In this document: positions 17,536 through 26,620 of the stretch, piece after piece
Position numbering within the stretch: the first letter of the stretch is position 1
Layout: each line of letters begins with the position of its first letter
Origin: Dongia rigui
GTDB lineage: Bacteria > Pseudomonadota > Alphaproteobacteria > Dongiales > Dongiaceae
Assembly (NCBI RefSeq): GCF_034044635.1
Contig: NZ_JAXCLX010000004.1
Span: forward strand, 186,001 to 250,000
DNA length: 64,000 nt
Direction of reading: 5' to 3'
Made by a program: the position numbers and the translations under genes
The notes under the pieces: model-generated
Told to the model about the DNA's origin: nothing
What the model saw: the letters and a program-made list of their open reading frames with translations, nothing else
Databases searched by the model: none

Positions 17536-18576
17536 CGCTTCAGCAACGACGCGATTGCGGCCTTCTTTCTTGGCGCGATAAAGCGCCTGGTCGGCACGCG
17601 TGATGAAACCTTCGAGTGACTCGCCGGCGCGGTAGCGTGCGACACCGATCGAGACGGTGACAGCACCGTAGACCTGGCCGGTGGATCTGTTTTTCAGCGA
17701 ATGCGCGCCAAGCCCGGTGCGGAATTTGTCGGCGCGGTCAACCGCATCGAACATTTTAGTCTGCGGCATCAGCACGGCGAATTCTTCGCCGCCGTAACGG
17801 GCAGCACTATCATTGCCGCCGATGGCTTGTTTCAGTTTGGTGCCAACAAGTTTTAATACTTGATCGCCGACACGATGGCCAAAGCTGTCGTTGAATTTCT
17901 TGAAGTGGTCGATGTCCATGATGAGAAGACACAGATCACTTTTCTGCTCGGTTGCTTGTTGCGCTCGGAACTGCACGGCAAGATCAAAGCTCTTGCGGTT
18001 GCCGATACCAGTCAAGGCGTCGGTCAAGGCGTCACGCCTTGCGGCATCGAGGCGCGATTGCAAGGCCGTTACTTTGGCCGAGCTCTGCTTGAGCTGAGCT
18101 TCCAGTGCCTGATTGCGCTGGCCGATGAGCTTGGTGGCGGTAATCAACTCGCCAACCAGATCCTTCATGGAAGCGGAATCGATGCGACCGGTGCCCAGCG
18201 AACTGTTCGCCTTGGTGAGAGTTTTGCCGAACTCATTGGCGTCCAGGCCGGCCTGCGTGACCTGGCGAATGACATCGGTCAATGTGTTCTGAAGATCGTC
18301 GCCCGTTTGATGCAAGCGTTCTTCGGCATCGGGTTCGCGGAAATACTTGTCGAACAGATTCTGGATATTGCTGGCGGAAACAGTCTTGCCGCTCAGCAGC
18401 AAGGCATCAAGGTCGCGTCGCAATTCCGGCACCGAACCCGAAATGTAGTTGTACCAGACGCAAAAATTGCCCGGCGTCGGCGATATTTCGCGCATCGCCA
18501 TTTCGGCAATGGCGGTCGCCGCATGTTGGGTCGCCGTATCGACATCCTCAATCATGAAAATCGGTGCTTGTCCCAT
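17530..18576 (-). CDS. Diguanylate cyclase (GGDEF domain)
   Basis: Cyclic-di-GMP synthase of about 348 residues. The N-terminal half is a helical region without recognised sensor fold. The C-terminal GGDEF domain contains LTGIGNRKSFD, IDHFKKFNDSFGHRVGDQVL and the active-site loop RYGGEEF (GGEEF is an active variant). The inhibitory I-site RxxD five residues upstream is degenerate: the Arg position is Gly (GGND), so product inhibition at this site is unlikely. ATG 18576 was chosen; GTG 18621 is upstream and ATG 18555 is possible. It converges with the TPM gene, ends overlapping by 6 bases. Confidence 0.92.
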   Translation of the reverse strand: MGQAPIFMIEDVDTATQHAATAIAEMAMREISPTPGNFCVWYNYISGSVPELRRDLDALLLSGKTVSASNIQNLFDKYFREPDAEERLHQTGDDLQNTLTDVIRQVTQAGLDANEFGKTLTKANSSLGTGRIDSASMKDLVGELITATKLIGQRNQALEAQLKQSSAKVTALQSRLDAARRDALTDALTGIGNRKSFDLAVQFRAQQATEQKSDLCLLIMDIDHFKKFNDSFGHRVGDQVLKLVGTKLKQAIGGNDSAARYGGEEFAVLMPQTKMFDAVDRADKFRTGLGAHSLKNRSTGQVYGAVTVSIGVARYRAGESLEGFITRADQALYRAKKEGRNRVVAEAS

Positions 18577-18714
18577 CGCGAGTCGTTGCCCCCAAATCCT
18601 CACGGGTCGCGAGGATTTCACAAAGGCCTATCGGCGCCAAGTATTGATTATCTTCCCAAAATCCTTTTGGGTGACTTCAGCTCATTTGATGGAGGCCCCA
18701 CCGGGGCATTTGAC

Positions 18715-20208
18715 ATGGCACGGATTGCGATCGGCGGGTTTCAGCACGAGACCAACACATTCGCCCCGGTACGGGCGAGCTATCAGGATTTCGAGCAAGC
18801 CGATGGTTGGCCGGGCCTCACGCGTGGCGCGGCGATTTTTGAGACTTTCCAGGGCATAAATCTGCCACTGCCAGGCTTCATCGAGCAAGCCAGGGCGCTC
18901 GGCCATGAGTTGATCCCACTTCTGTGGTGCTCAGCCTCTCCGTCGGCCCATGTCGAGAAGGACGCGTTCGAGCGGATCGCCGCCGACTTGCTTGCACTCA
19001 TCAGCAGCCAATCCAAGCTCGATGCGCTCTATCTTGATCTCCATGGCGCCATGGTGACGGAGCATCACGAGGATGGCGAAGGCGAACTGCTGGAACGGAT
19101 TCGCGCCATGGTCGGTCCACGGCTGCCGATCGTCGTCAGTCTGGACCTCCATGCCAATTTGACCGAGCGCATGCTGCGCCACGCGTCGGCACTCGTTGTT
19201 TGCCGAACCTACCCGCATGTCGATCTGGCCGAGACCGGCGGGCGTGCGGCTGAAATCATGGAGCGGCTGTTGCGCCATGGGCCGCTTGCCAAGGCAATGC
19301 GTCGTGCCGATTTCCTGGTGCCGCTGCCTTGGCAATGTACGCTGATTAATCCGGCCGCGTCACTCTACCGCGTCGTTGGTGAGGCCGAGGGGCAGGGGCG
19401 GGCAGCAAGTGCATCCTTTGCCTTCGGTTTCCCACCGGCCGATATCGCCGAATGCGGCCCGGCCGTGGTGGTCTACGCCGAGGATGCGGCCTTTGCCGAA
19501 AGCGAAGCGGATCGCTTGATCGGCCTCGTCAACGCCGCCGAGCGGGAGTTCGCTGGGAAGATCTGGCAGAAGGACGAGGCCGTGCGCTACGCGATGGCCA
19601 AGGGAGCCACGGCGACGCGGCCGATCATTCTGGCAGACACCCAAGACAATCCGGGTGCTGGTGGCAATTCGGATTCTGTCGATCTGCTTGAATCGCTCGT
19701 CAGCCTGAAGGCGGAGGGGGCTGTCTTTGCCAACCTCTACGACCCCGAGACGGCCCGCATCGCCCATGAAACAGGCTTGCACGGCAGCTTTGAACGGGGG
19801 ATCGGCGCGTGGTGCGGATCGCCGGGCCTTGAGAAATTTCGTGGCCGCTTCAAGGTGCTGGCCCTGGGCGACGGCAGTTTCAAGGCGACTGGCCCATTCT
19901 ATCGTGGCAATCACATGCAATTGGGGCCGATGGCGCTCCTGGGTATTGGCGGCACAAAGATTGTGGTCACCAGCCGCAAGCAGCAGGCAGCGGATCAGGC
20001 CATGTTGCGGCACCTCGGCGTCGATCCGAGTGCGGCAAAAATCCTGGCCCTCAAAAGCTCGGTCCATTTTCGCGCCGACTTCCAGCCGATAGCCGAGGAA
20101 ATCCTGGTTGTCGCGGCTGCCGGCGACAATCCCGTCGACAATCGTGCGCTGCCTTATCGCCGCCTGCGCAAGGGGCTGCGTCTGATGCCTCTGGGCGAGG
20201 CGTTCTAG
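18715..20208 (+). CDS. M81 family metallopeptidase-like protein (MlrC family)
   Basis: 497 residues, the usual length of the MlrC family, named for a microcystin-degradation gene product. Motifs: MARIAIGGFQHETNTF at the start, LYLDLHGAMV with metal-ligand candidates, SLDLHANLTERM, and DTQDNPGAGGNSDSV (usually DNPGGG). The ATG at 18715 begins exactly at the family N-terminus; the longer open frame upstream overlaps the cyclase gene on the other strand and is not coding. Substrate unknown; many such genes sit with oligopeptide transporters, but none is here. Confidence 0.88.
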   Translation: MARIAIGGFQHETNTFAPVRASYQDFEQADGWPGLTRGAAIFETFQGINLPLPGFIEQARALGHELIPLLWCSASPSAHVEKDAFERIAADLLALISSQSKLDALYLDLHGAMVTEHHEDGEGELLERIRAMVGPRLPIVVSLDLHANLTERMLRHASALVVCRTYPHVDLAETGGRAAEIMERLLRHGPLAKAMRRADFLVPLPWQCTLINPAASLYRVVGEAEGQGRAASASFAFGFPPADIAECGPAVVVYAEDAAFAESEADRLIGLVNAAEREFAGKIWQKDEAVRYAMAKGATATRPIILADTQDNPGAGGNSDSVDLLESLVSLKAEGAVFANLYDPETARIAHETGLHGSFERGIGAWCGSPGLEKFRGRFKVLALGDGSFKATGPFYRGNHMQLGPMALLGIGGTKIVVTSRKQQAADQAMLRHLGVDPSAAKILALKSSVHFRADFQPIAEEILVVAAAGDNPVDNRALPYRRLRKGLRLMPLGEAF

Positions 20209-21011
20209 GCCTTTTCGGCAACAAGGAGAACGTAGTCGCCTTGCGCCTCCGAGAATCCGGCCCGGATCTCGGCAAATCGACCACTCTCCAGATCGGCGTC
20301 GAGCCTTGCGAGTCCTTCGCCGATCTCCTGACCCAGGTCGAGCGCCGTGAACGCGAAAATGTTCCCGCGGACTTTGGCGTCGAAATAGAGTTCCGGCTTG
20401 TGCTTGCCACAATAAAGGACGAAGTCGACGGGCTGGGCGGGAACGTTGAACGGCACCACTTGCGACAGGCGCAGTCCGGCAGTCGCCAGCGAGTTCTCGA
20501 TGCGTGCGCGGCCGGGCATACGCTCCACCGCGCGGCGCATCAGTTCCGGGAAATAGGCGTTAAGCCAGAACTGCCGGGCCTGCTCCGGCAGGGCCGTAAA
20601 CGCCACGAAGCGGCCGCCAGGCTTGAGGACGCGGGCGATTTCCGAGAAGACGGCGTCGAAATCGCGCAGATGATGCAGCGTCATGGTGCAGAACGCGCCG
20701 GCAAAGCTACCGTCGGCGAAGGGAAGTGCCTCGGCATCGCCGCCGACCCATGACAGGCGTGGTTCCTTCACATGCGCCCGGCGCAGCATAAGCGTCGATT
20801 GATCCAGCCCGATCGTGACCACGCGCCGATCGGCAACAGCGATGGTGTAGTTGCCGGTTCCGCACCCGATATCCAGCACCGGTTCGGGAAAGGTCACATT
20901 CAGCAGCTTGGCGATTTCGGCCGCGAGTGTTGGGTCGGCGCGACGCGTGCGATCGTAGCCGCTGCCGATGCGGTCATAGATGGCGTTGCTTGATCGGGTG
21001 TAGTCGGTCAT
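20205..21011 (-). CDS. Class I SAM-dependent methyltransferase
   Basis: 268 residues with the methyltransferase type 11 fold: motif I VLDIGCGTGNYTIA, motif II GLDQSTLMLRRA, an acidic motif GDAEALPFADGSFAGAF, then MTLHHLRDF and VLKPGGRFVAF. The C-terminal half is unassigned. It is transcribed with the upstream alpha/beta hydrolase (starts overlap by 4 bases, ATGA). Substrate unknown; it could act on a small molecule or lipid. Confidence 0.88.
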   Translation of the reverse strand: MTDYTRSSNAIYDRIGSGYDRTRRADPTLAAEIAKLLNVTFPEPVLDIGCGTGNYTIAVADRRVVTIGLDQSTLMLRRAHVKEPRLSWVGGDAEALPFADGSFAGAFCTMTLHHLRDFDAVFSEIARVLKPGGRFVAFTALPEQARQFWLNAYFPELMRRAVERMPGRARIENSLATAGLRLSQVVPFNVPAQPVDFVLYCGKHKPELYFDAKVRGNIFAFTALDLGQEIGEGLARLDADLESGRFAEIRAGFSEAQGDYVLLVAEKA

Positions 21012-21880
21012 GTGTGCAGCAACTCGGTCACGGCGGCCGTTAGCGGCGCCTGCGCGTCACTCAAATCCCGTGTGATGGAGAAGTGATGTCTTTCAGGGAT
21101 GATCATCAGCGCGCTCTCTGCGCCGGCGCCAATCAATTTCTCATGATAGCTGCGTGACTGGGCCACCCAGAGTGCAGGCTCGTTCGCACCCGCCGACACC
21201 AACGTGCGTGCCTTGCTCAAAATGGGAAGTTTGAGCGGCGAAAGGCCGATAGCCTCGTCAGCCGTCAGACGAACCTCCTGCTGGACGGGAAGGCGCAAAA
21301 CGGGGGCAATATCATATATGCCGGTGATTAGGGCGGCGGCGCGGATGCTTTCTGGCGAAAATCCATCGCGCGGCCAGTCATGTTGCAAGGCCATGGCACA
21401 GATATGGGCGCCGGCCGAATTGCCGGCAAGCGTTATGCGATCTGGATGCCCCTGCATTTCCGCAGCATGGCTCCGCACCCAACGCAGGGCGTCGCGGGTC
21501 TGCGCCAGCAAAGCTGTCAGTGAGACGGTTGGACACAGATCATACCCCACCAGGGCCACGGCTGCTCCGCTGGCAAGGAAGGGTGGCACAATATTGGTGT
21601 AATGCTCCTTGGACAGGGCACGCCAATATCCCCCGTGGATCCAGACCAGAATAGGCGCCTCGGGCGAGGTGGCGGGGAAGAGGTCGATCAGTTGCCGGGG
21701 GCCGGGGCCGTATCTGCAATCGAGGCGGGCACGCCCCTCTGCCGCCAGGGCCGTGCGGATCCGGGCAGATGTGCCGAGGTCCTGATTGAGCCAGGATTCG
21801 TGGTCCGGAACCGCGATTCTAGGCATGAAATGTTGGTTCAGCGCCTCATCCGAGAGCGCCGCTAGGTCCACTTCAGGCAC
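21008..21880 (-). CDS. Alpha/beta hydrolase (esterase/kynurenine formamidase-like)
   Basis: 290 residues. The oxyanion motif is WIHGGYWR, the HGGxW form found in kynurenine formamidase-like hydrolases, and the nucleophile elbow is GNSAGAH (GxSxG). A C-terminal His is in IPERHHFS. The start ATG 21880 follows a region without a strong ribosome binding site. Its stop overlaps the methyltransferase start, so both proteins are probably made together. Kynurenine formamidase activity is not proven; general esterase is the safer call. Confidence 0.85.
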   Translation of the reverse strand: MPEVDLAALSDEALNQHFMPRIAVPDHESWLNQDLGTSARIRTALAAEGRARLDCRYGPGPRQLIDLFPATSPEAPILVWIHGGYWRALSKEHYTNIVPPFLASGAAVALVGYDLCPTVSLTALLAQTRDALRWVRSHAAEMQGHPDRITLAGNSAGAHICAMALQHDWPRDGFSPESIRAAALITGIYDIAPVLRLPVQQEVRLTADEAIGLSPLKLPILSKARTLVSAGANEPALWVAQSRSYHEKLIGAGAESALMIIPERHHFSITRDLSDAQAPLTAAVTELLHT

Positions 21881-21962
21881 CGATCCCTACCGTAAGTTAT
21901 TGATTTCCAGCATAATTGACAGCCCGGCTAAAAATGTCCAGAACTCCATATGGATGTCTGCG

Positions 21963-21976
21963 GGTATTTAAATACC
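21963..21976. promoter_or_regulatory. Palindrome in the hydrolase/rplM intergenic region
   Basis: The 14 bases ggtatttaaatacc form a perfect palindrome in an AT-rich stretch between the divergent hydrolase and ribosomal genes. It could be a protein-binding site. No regulator was assigned. Confidence 0.35.
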
Positions 21977-22032
21977 GTACATTAACTCATTGAATTCGTT
22001 GATGAGAATATCAATGCCCGCCGATATTCCCG

Positions 22033-22061
22033 TTGACAGACAGCGGAGCAGCCTTTATCAC
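22033..22061 (+). promoter_or_regulatory. Sigma-70-type promoter of rplM-rpsI
   Basis: A consensus -35 TTGACA at 22033-22038 is followed after 17 bases by TATCAC at 22056-22061, a near-consensus -10. Transcription would begin near 22068, giving a leader of about 50 bases before the rplM ATG at 22120. Spacing and match are good for a strongly expressed ribosomal operon. Confidence 0.7.
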
Positions 22062-22119
22062 CCGCTGCGAGAGCGAAGGGGCGGTCCCTTCGACGGCAAT
22101 TACGCTTGAGTGAAGTGTC

Positions 22120-22584
22120 ATGAAGACCTTTTCCGCCAAGCCGGCCGAGGTGGTGAAAAAGTGGGTCCTGATCGATGCCGAAGGCGTCGTGTTGGGCCGC
22201 TTGGCGTCGATCGTCGCCAACCATCTCCGCGGTAAGCACAAAGTTACGTTCACGCCGCATGTCGATTGCGGCGACAACATCATCATCATCAACGCGGAGA
22301 AGGTCCGTGTCACCGGCAACAAGCTGGAAGACAAGATCTTCTATTACCACACCGGTCACCCGGGCGGTATCAAGGAGCGTGCCTGGGGCAAGATCCTCGG
22401 TGGCAAGCACCCCGAACGCCTGATCATCAAGGCTGTCGAGCGCATGGTCCCCCGTGGTCCGCTCGGCCGCGCCCAGATGAAGAATCTCCGCGTTTACGCC
22501 GGCACGGCGCATCCGCATGAAGGCCAGTCGCCCGTGACGCTCGACGTCGCCGCGATGAACCCGAAGAACAAGAGGATTGCGTAA
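22120..22584 (+). CDS. rplM: 50S ribosomal protein L13
   Basis: 154 residues, the family size. Motifs: [30 protein letters not shown] at the start, [39 protein letters not shown] and [14 protein letters not shown]. It is a component of the large ribosomal subunit that binds 23S rRNA early in assembly. rpsI follows after 2 bases, the common bacterial pair. Confidence 0.98.
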   Translation: MKTFSAKPAEVVKKWVLIDAEGVVLGRLASIVANHLRGKHKVTFTPHVDCGDNIIIINAEKVRVTGNKLEDKIFYYHTGHPGGIKERAWGKILGGKHPERLIIKAVERMVPRGPLGRAQMKNLRVYAGTAHPHEGQSPVTLDVAAMNPKNKRIA

Positions 22585-22586
22585 TC

Positions 22587-23096
22587 ATGGCGCAAGAACC
22601 GCAGAAGATCACCGATCTGAAGGACCTCCGCAGCGCCACCCGTGGCGTTGCCGCTGCTGGCTCTGCCGCTCCGGCCGCTGCGCCGAAGTATGAGCGCAAG
22701 GTCGATGCCCAGGGTCGCGCCTATGCGACCGGCAAGCGTAAGGACGCCATCGCCCGTGTCTGGATTAAGCCGGGCACCGGCAAGATCTCGGTCAACGGTC
22801 GCGACGTGACGGTCTATTTTGCCCGTCCGGTGCTCCGCATGATGATCAACCAGCCGTTCGGCATCGTGAACCGCGCTGGCCAGTTCGATGTCACCGTCAC
22901 CGTCGTCGGTGGTGGTCTTTCGGGCCAGGCCGGTGCCGTTCGTCACGGCATCAGCAAGGCGCTCACCTATTTTGAGCCGGACCTCCGTGGTCCCTTGAAG
23001 GCCGAGGGCTTCCTCACCCGTGACAGCCGTACCGTCGAGCGTAAGAAGTACGGCCGGGCCAAGGCTCGCCGCAGCTTCCAGTTCTCGAAGCGTTAA
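22587..23096 (+). CDS. rpsI: 30S ribosomal protein S9
   Basis: 169 residues. The core has [52 protein letters not shown] and the basic tail ending [23 protein letters not shown], which reaches the ribosomal P site. The N-terminal extension of about 45 residues (Ala-rich) is typical of alphaproteobacterial S9. Cotranscribed with rplM. Confidence 0.98.
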   Translation: MAQEPQKITDLKDLRSATRGVAAAGSAAPAAAPKYERKVDAQGRAYATGKRKDAIARVWIKPGTGKISVNGRDVTVYFARPVLRMMINQPFGIVNRAGQFDVTVTVVGGGLSGQAGAVRHGISKALTYFEPDLRGPLKAEGFLTRDSRTVERKKYGRAKARRSFQFSKR

Positions 23097-23133
23097 GCGC
23101 GTCTACCAGCCCAATCACTTCGCTGGGCTTGGC

Positions 23134-23163
23134 AAAAGGGGTGCGCATTGCGCACCCCTTTTT
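23134..23163 (+). terminator. Terminator of rplM-rpsI
   Basis: Stem aaaaggggtgcgc (23134-23146) pairs with gcgcacccctttt (23150-23162) around a 3-base ATT loop, followed by a T. The matching A and T ends would work on both strands. The argC start lies about 40 bases beyond. Confidence 0.86.
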
Positions 23164-23201
23164 CTTTGGGCACAATCCGGCCCCATTCTCGGAAGGGCGA
23201 C

Positions 23202-24122
23202 ATGGCGACATCAGCCAGGATTTTCATCGACGGCGAAGCTGGCACGACCGGCCTTGGCATACGCGATCGCTTGCAGAACGTTGCGGGCATCGAGCTGAAG
23301 AGCCTGACGGGCGACAAGCGAAAGGACCCGGAGGCGCGCCGTGCGGTGATGGGCGATGTTGATCTGGTTGTGCTGTGCCTGCCGGATGACGCGGCCAGGG
23401 AATCTGTGGCGCTCGCCGACAGCCTGGGCGCGAGGGCTCCAAAAATCCTCGATGCCAGTACCGCGTTCCGGGTGGCACCCGACTGGGTCTATGGTTTTCC
23501 GGAAATGGCGCGGGGCCATGCCGAGAGAATTGCCGCGGCGCGGAAGGTGAGCAATCCCGGCTGCTATCCGACCGGTGGCATCGCGCTGCTGCGGCCGCTC
23601 GTCGATGCGGGGGTAATGCCCGCCGATTACCCAGTCACGATCAACGCGGTGAGCGGGTATTCCGGCGGCGGCAAGTCCATGATCGAGGCCCACGACAAGG
23701 ACGGCGGTCCGGCCTTCGAACTCTATGCGCTGGGCCTTGCGCACAAGCATGTCCCAGAGTTGATGACGTTCGGGAAGCTGACGCGCCGCCCGATCTTCGT
23801 GCCATCGGTCGGGCATTTCCGCCAGGGCATGCTGGTCTCGGTTCCGCTGCATCTCGATACGCTGCCGGGCAAGCCGAAGGCCGCGGATCTGCAGGCAGCT
23901 CTTGCCGCCCATTTCGCCGGTGCCGCACTTGTGTCGGTCCTGGATGCCGAGAGCAGTGGCAAGCTGGAGCCGGAGGCACTCAACAACACCGACAAGCTTG
24001 AACTGCGGGTCTTTGCCAATGACGCAGTCGGCCAAGCCGTACTGGTGGCACGCCTCGACAATCTGGGGAAGGGCGCGTCAGGTGCTGCCGTCCAGAACAT
24101 CCGTCTGATGCTGGGGCTTTAG
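23202..24122 (+). CDS. argC: N-acetyl-gamma-glutamyl-phosphate reductase
   Basis: Arginine biosynthesis step 3, reducing N-acetylglutamyl phosphate with NADPH. 306 residues; it resembles the shorter type 2 ArgC. Motifs: IDGEAGTTGLGIRDRL at the N-terminal nucleotide-binding domain and the active-site Cys in SNPGCYPTGG. The ATG at 23202 has GGAAGGG just upstream; a longer frame reaching into the terminator is unlikely. The carbonic anhydrase gene starts 2 bases after the stop. Confidence 0.94.
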   Translation: MATSARIFIDGEAGTTGLGIRDRLQNVAGIELKSLTGDKRKDPEARRAVMGDVDLVVLCLPDDAARESVALADSLGARAPKILDASTAFRVAPDWVYGFPEMARGHAERIAAARKVSNPGCYPTGGIALLRPLVDAGVMPADYPVTINAVSGYSGGGKSMIEAHDKDGGPAFELYALGLAHKHVPELMTFGKLTRRPIFVPSVGHFRQGMLVSVPLHLDTLPGKPKAADLQAALAAHFAGAALVSVLDAESSGKLEPEALNNTDKLELRVFANDAVGQAVLVARLDNLGKGASGAAVQNIRLMLGL

Positions 24123-24124
24123 CC

Positions 24125-24658
24125 ATGAGCGCAATCGTGATGCCCTTCAAGGGGGTACTGCCGGTGATTGCGCCCGGTGCTTTCGTGGCACCCACAGCGG
24201 TCGTAATCGGCGCGGTCGAGATCGGTGCAGAGGCATCGATCTGGTTTGGCTGTGTGCTGCGCGGTGACTCCAACACCATCAAGATCGGCCCCCGCACCAA
24301 CATTCAGGACGGTACCGTCATCCATGTCAATCATGAGCGGGAAGGGGCAGCCGGCACCAGAACCACCATCGGCGCCGATGTGACGGTTGGTCACATGGCT
24401 CTATTACATGCCTGCACGGTGGAAGACGGTGCCTTTATTGGTATGAAGGCCTGCCTGATGGATGGCGTTCATGTTGAGAGTGGGGGGATGGTCGCTGCTG
24501 GCGCACTGGTGACCCCCGGTAAGCGCATTCGCAAAGGGGAGTTGTGGGCCGGCTCCCCAGCCAAGTTGATGCGCGCGCTCACCGATAAGGAAATGGCATA
24601 TTTTGCTTATTCGGCGAGGCATTACTGCGAGGTCGCGGCCAGCTATCGGAACGCCTAA
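24125..24658 (+). CDS. Gamma-carbonic anhydrase family protein
   Basis: 177 residues folded as a left-handed parallel beta helix of hexapeptide repeats. Metal-binding His candidates lie in TVIHVNHERE and VTVGHMALLHACTV, arranged as in the YrdA/CaiE-type gamma carbonic anhydrases. These proteins hydrate carbon dioxide or act as related metalloenzymes; activity varies between members. It starts 2 bases after argC, so the two genes are cotranscribed, although a metabolic link is not obvious. Confidence 0.92.
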   Translation: MSAIVMPFKGVLPVIAPGAFVAPTAVVIGAVEIGAEASIWFGCVLRGDSNTIKIGPRTNIQDGTVIHVNHEREGAAGTRTTIGADVTVGHMALLHACTVEDGAFIGMKACLMDGVHVESGGMVAAGALVTPGKRIRKGELWAGSPAKLMRALTDKEMAYFAYSARHYCEVAASYRNA

Positions 24659-24787
24659 AGAGGTTTCCGGGATGGTCGACGGGAAATGCTCGACCTTCTC
24701 GCGCCGGCGCAAGGGTCGCCTGAAATAGCAGCGTTGGCGACAGCAAATATCTGGGTCGCCCCATACCGCTTGCGGGTCATCCCGGCA

Positions 24788-26473
24788 CTACAATTTACGA
24801 ATGGTGGACAGGAACTGCTCCACCTCTTCGCGCAATGCCCTGGCCTCGGCGGAGAGGGAGTTGCTTGAATCCAGCAGTTGGGTGGCCGCGCTGCCGGTCT
24901 GATTGGCGGCATTCGTGACAGTCTGGATGCTGGCTGACATATCGCGCGTACCGGTGGCCGCACGCTCAATGCTCTCGGCGATTTCCTTGGTCGCCGCATT
25001 CTGTTCTTCCACCGCCGCGGCGACGCTACCGGTAATCTGGTTGATCTCCTCAATCGTGCTGGCGATGTGCTCGATGGCCTGCACCGCTTGGCCGGTTTCA
25101 TTTTGGATACCGTTGATCTGCTGCGAGATGTCTTCAGTGGCCTTACCGGTTTGATTGGCAAGGTTCTTAACTTCAGAAGCCACCACGGCAAATCCTTTTC
25201 CTGCCTCGCCGGCGCGCGCCGCTTCGATCGTGGCGTTGAGGGCCAGCAGATTGGTCTGACTGGCGATGTCGGTAATCATCTGCACGACCGCACCGATTTT
25301 CTGGGCGGCGTCGGCCAGCTTCTTGATCTGGGCGTTGGTCGAAACCGCTTCACTCGCGGCCTGGCCTGCGATTTGGCGAGAGCGGGACATCTGTGAGCCG
25401 ATTTCGCCGATCGAAGCGGTCAGTTCCTCGGTCGCTGCGGCGACCGAGTTGACGCTTGCCGAAGCCCCCTCGGCCGTCGCGCTGACGCGCCCTGCTTCGG
25501 TTGCGGTCTCCTCGGCCACATGAGTCATGGACTGTGCCGTGCCCTCCATCTGCGCCACCGCACCGACTACGGTTTGCAGGCGCTTCGTCACCATCCGGTC
25601 GAAATCTTGGCACAGCGTTTCAATCTGCCGCGTGCGTTCCTCGCGCCGCTGTTGCTCCTGGGCTTGCCGCTCCGCCATCCCTTCGGCGCGAATGGCGTTG
25701 TCCTTGAAGACTTGGACAGCCTGCGCCATCTGGCCGACCTCGTCCCCGCGATCGAGGCCCGGAACGTCCGTTTCTCGTTCTCCGGCGGCAAGGCGTCCCA
25801 TGGCAACGATCATCCCGCGGATTGGTCCGGTAATGCTGCCGGCAATGATCCAATTGACGGTAATGAGGATGATAGTCGCAAGAACCGATGCGGCAGCGAT
25901 CAAGGTAATCAACTTGCTGTTGGTGCCCTGGGCATCCGTGCCAGCGCTGTTTCCGAACTGCTCGATCAATTCTCCCAGCGCTTCCATACGACCTTCAAGA
26001 TCCGTGAAGGCGGTCATGAACTGCGGGAATTTCTCTCGTCCTGCGACCGTGTCGGCAAGGGCGACCAGAACGATTTCCTTGGCCGCGGCGATATAGGCGT
26101 GAAGCGGTGGCACAACGTCGTCGACCGCTTTGCGTATCTCGGGCGCAAGCGGCAGGGCCTGCAACTTGGCGATGGATTCCTCAAATGACGCGACGTGGTC
26201 GGCAAGGTCAGTCTTGATCGCTTCCTGATCCTCCGGTGCGCCATAAGGCCCCGTCACCAACGCGAACAGCACGTCGCCGCGCAACGCGTCGTGCATCATG
26301 TCGGCCTGCTTCTGGTTGAGCACCGCGCTGGTCGATGTGATCGAGACGTCGAGGCCGGCATTGCTAAGCAGCATCCCGAAAAGGCCAAGTCCCGCAGTGA
26401 TTGCGAGCCCTATGACGGCAGCGACACTGGCGATAAGGAGCCGGCTGCGAAGTGACATCTTGTTCTTCATCAA
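24788..26473 (-). CDS. Methyl-accepting chemotaxis protein
   Basis: 561 residues: TM1 (about 12-36), a periplasmic helical sensor region (about 37-185) with no recognised ligand fold, TM2 (about 186-210), HAMP (about 210-265) and a long cytoplasmic signalling coiled coil. The CheA-coupling tip has [22 protein letters not shown]. The protein ends STIRKL without the NWETF receptor-docking pentapeptide, so CheR/CheB would have to reach it through other receptors. No chemotaxis genes are nearby. Start ATG 26473. Confidence 0.93.
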   Translation of the reverse strand: MMKNKMSLRSRLLIASVAAVIGLAITAGLGLFGMLLSNAGLDVSITSTSAVLNQKQADMMHDALRGDVLFALVTGPYGAPEDQEAIKTDLADHVASFEESIAKLQALPLAPEIRKAVDDVVPPLHAYIAAAKEIVLVALADTVAGREKFPQFMTAFTDLEGRMEALGELIEQFGNSAGTDAQGTNSKLITLIAAASVLATIILITVNWIIAGSITGPIRGMIVAMGRLAAGERETDVPGLDRGDEVGQMAQAVQVFKDNAIRAEGMAERQAQEQQRREERTRQIETLCQDFDRMVTKRLQTVVGAVAQMEGTAQSMTHVAEETATEAGRVSATAEGASASVNSVAAATEELTASIGEIGSQMSRSRQIAGQAASEAVSTNAQIKKLADAAQKIGAVVQMITDIASQTNLLALNATIEAARAGEAGKGFAVVASEVKNLANQTGKATEDISQQINGIQNETGQAVQAIEHIASTIEEINQITGSVAAAVEEQNAATKEIAESIERAATGTRDMSASIQTVTNAANQTGSAATQLLDSSNSLSAEARALREEVEQFLSTIRKL

Positions 26474-26562
26474 TGCCCCCTAACTAAGTTGAAGAGCATT
26501 TTGGATTAATACCGTGAATTGTTCCTTAAGTTGATCTTGGGAATAATCTCCGTGATGCTGAG

Positions 26563-26594
26563 AAAAAAAAGGCGGCTGGGTTGCCCCAGCCGCT
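26563..26594 (-). terminator. Terminator of glnA
   Basis: On the minus strand the stem agcggctggg/cccagccgcc (loop gcaa) is followed by eight T (26563-26570 read in complement). It ends the glnBA transcript. Confidence 0.9.
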
Positions 26595-26620
26595 CAGTTG
26601 GTACTGCCGCAAGGATTCTA

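Noticed and set aside
17860..18714. Upstream extension of the M81 peptidase reading frame
   Set aside because: The extra 285 codons lie antisense to the diguanylate cyclase; the M81 family N-terminus begins at 18715.
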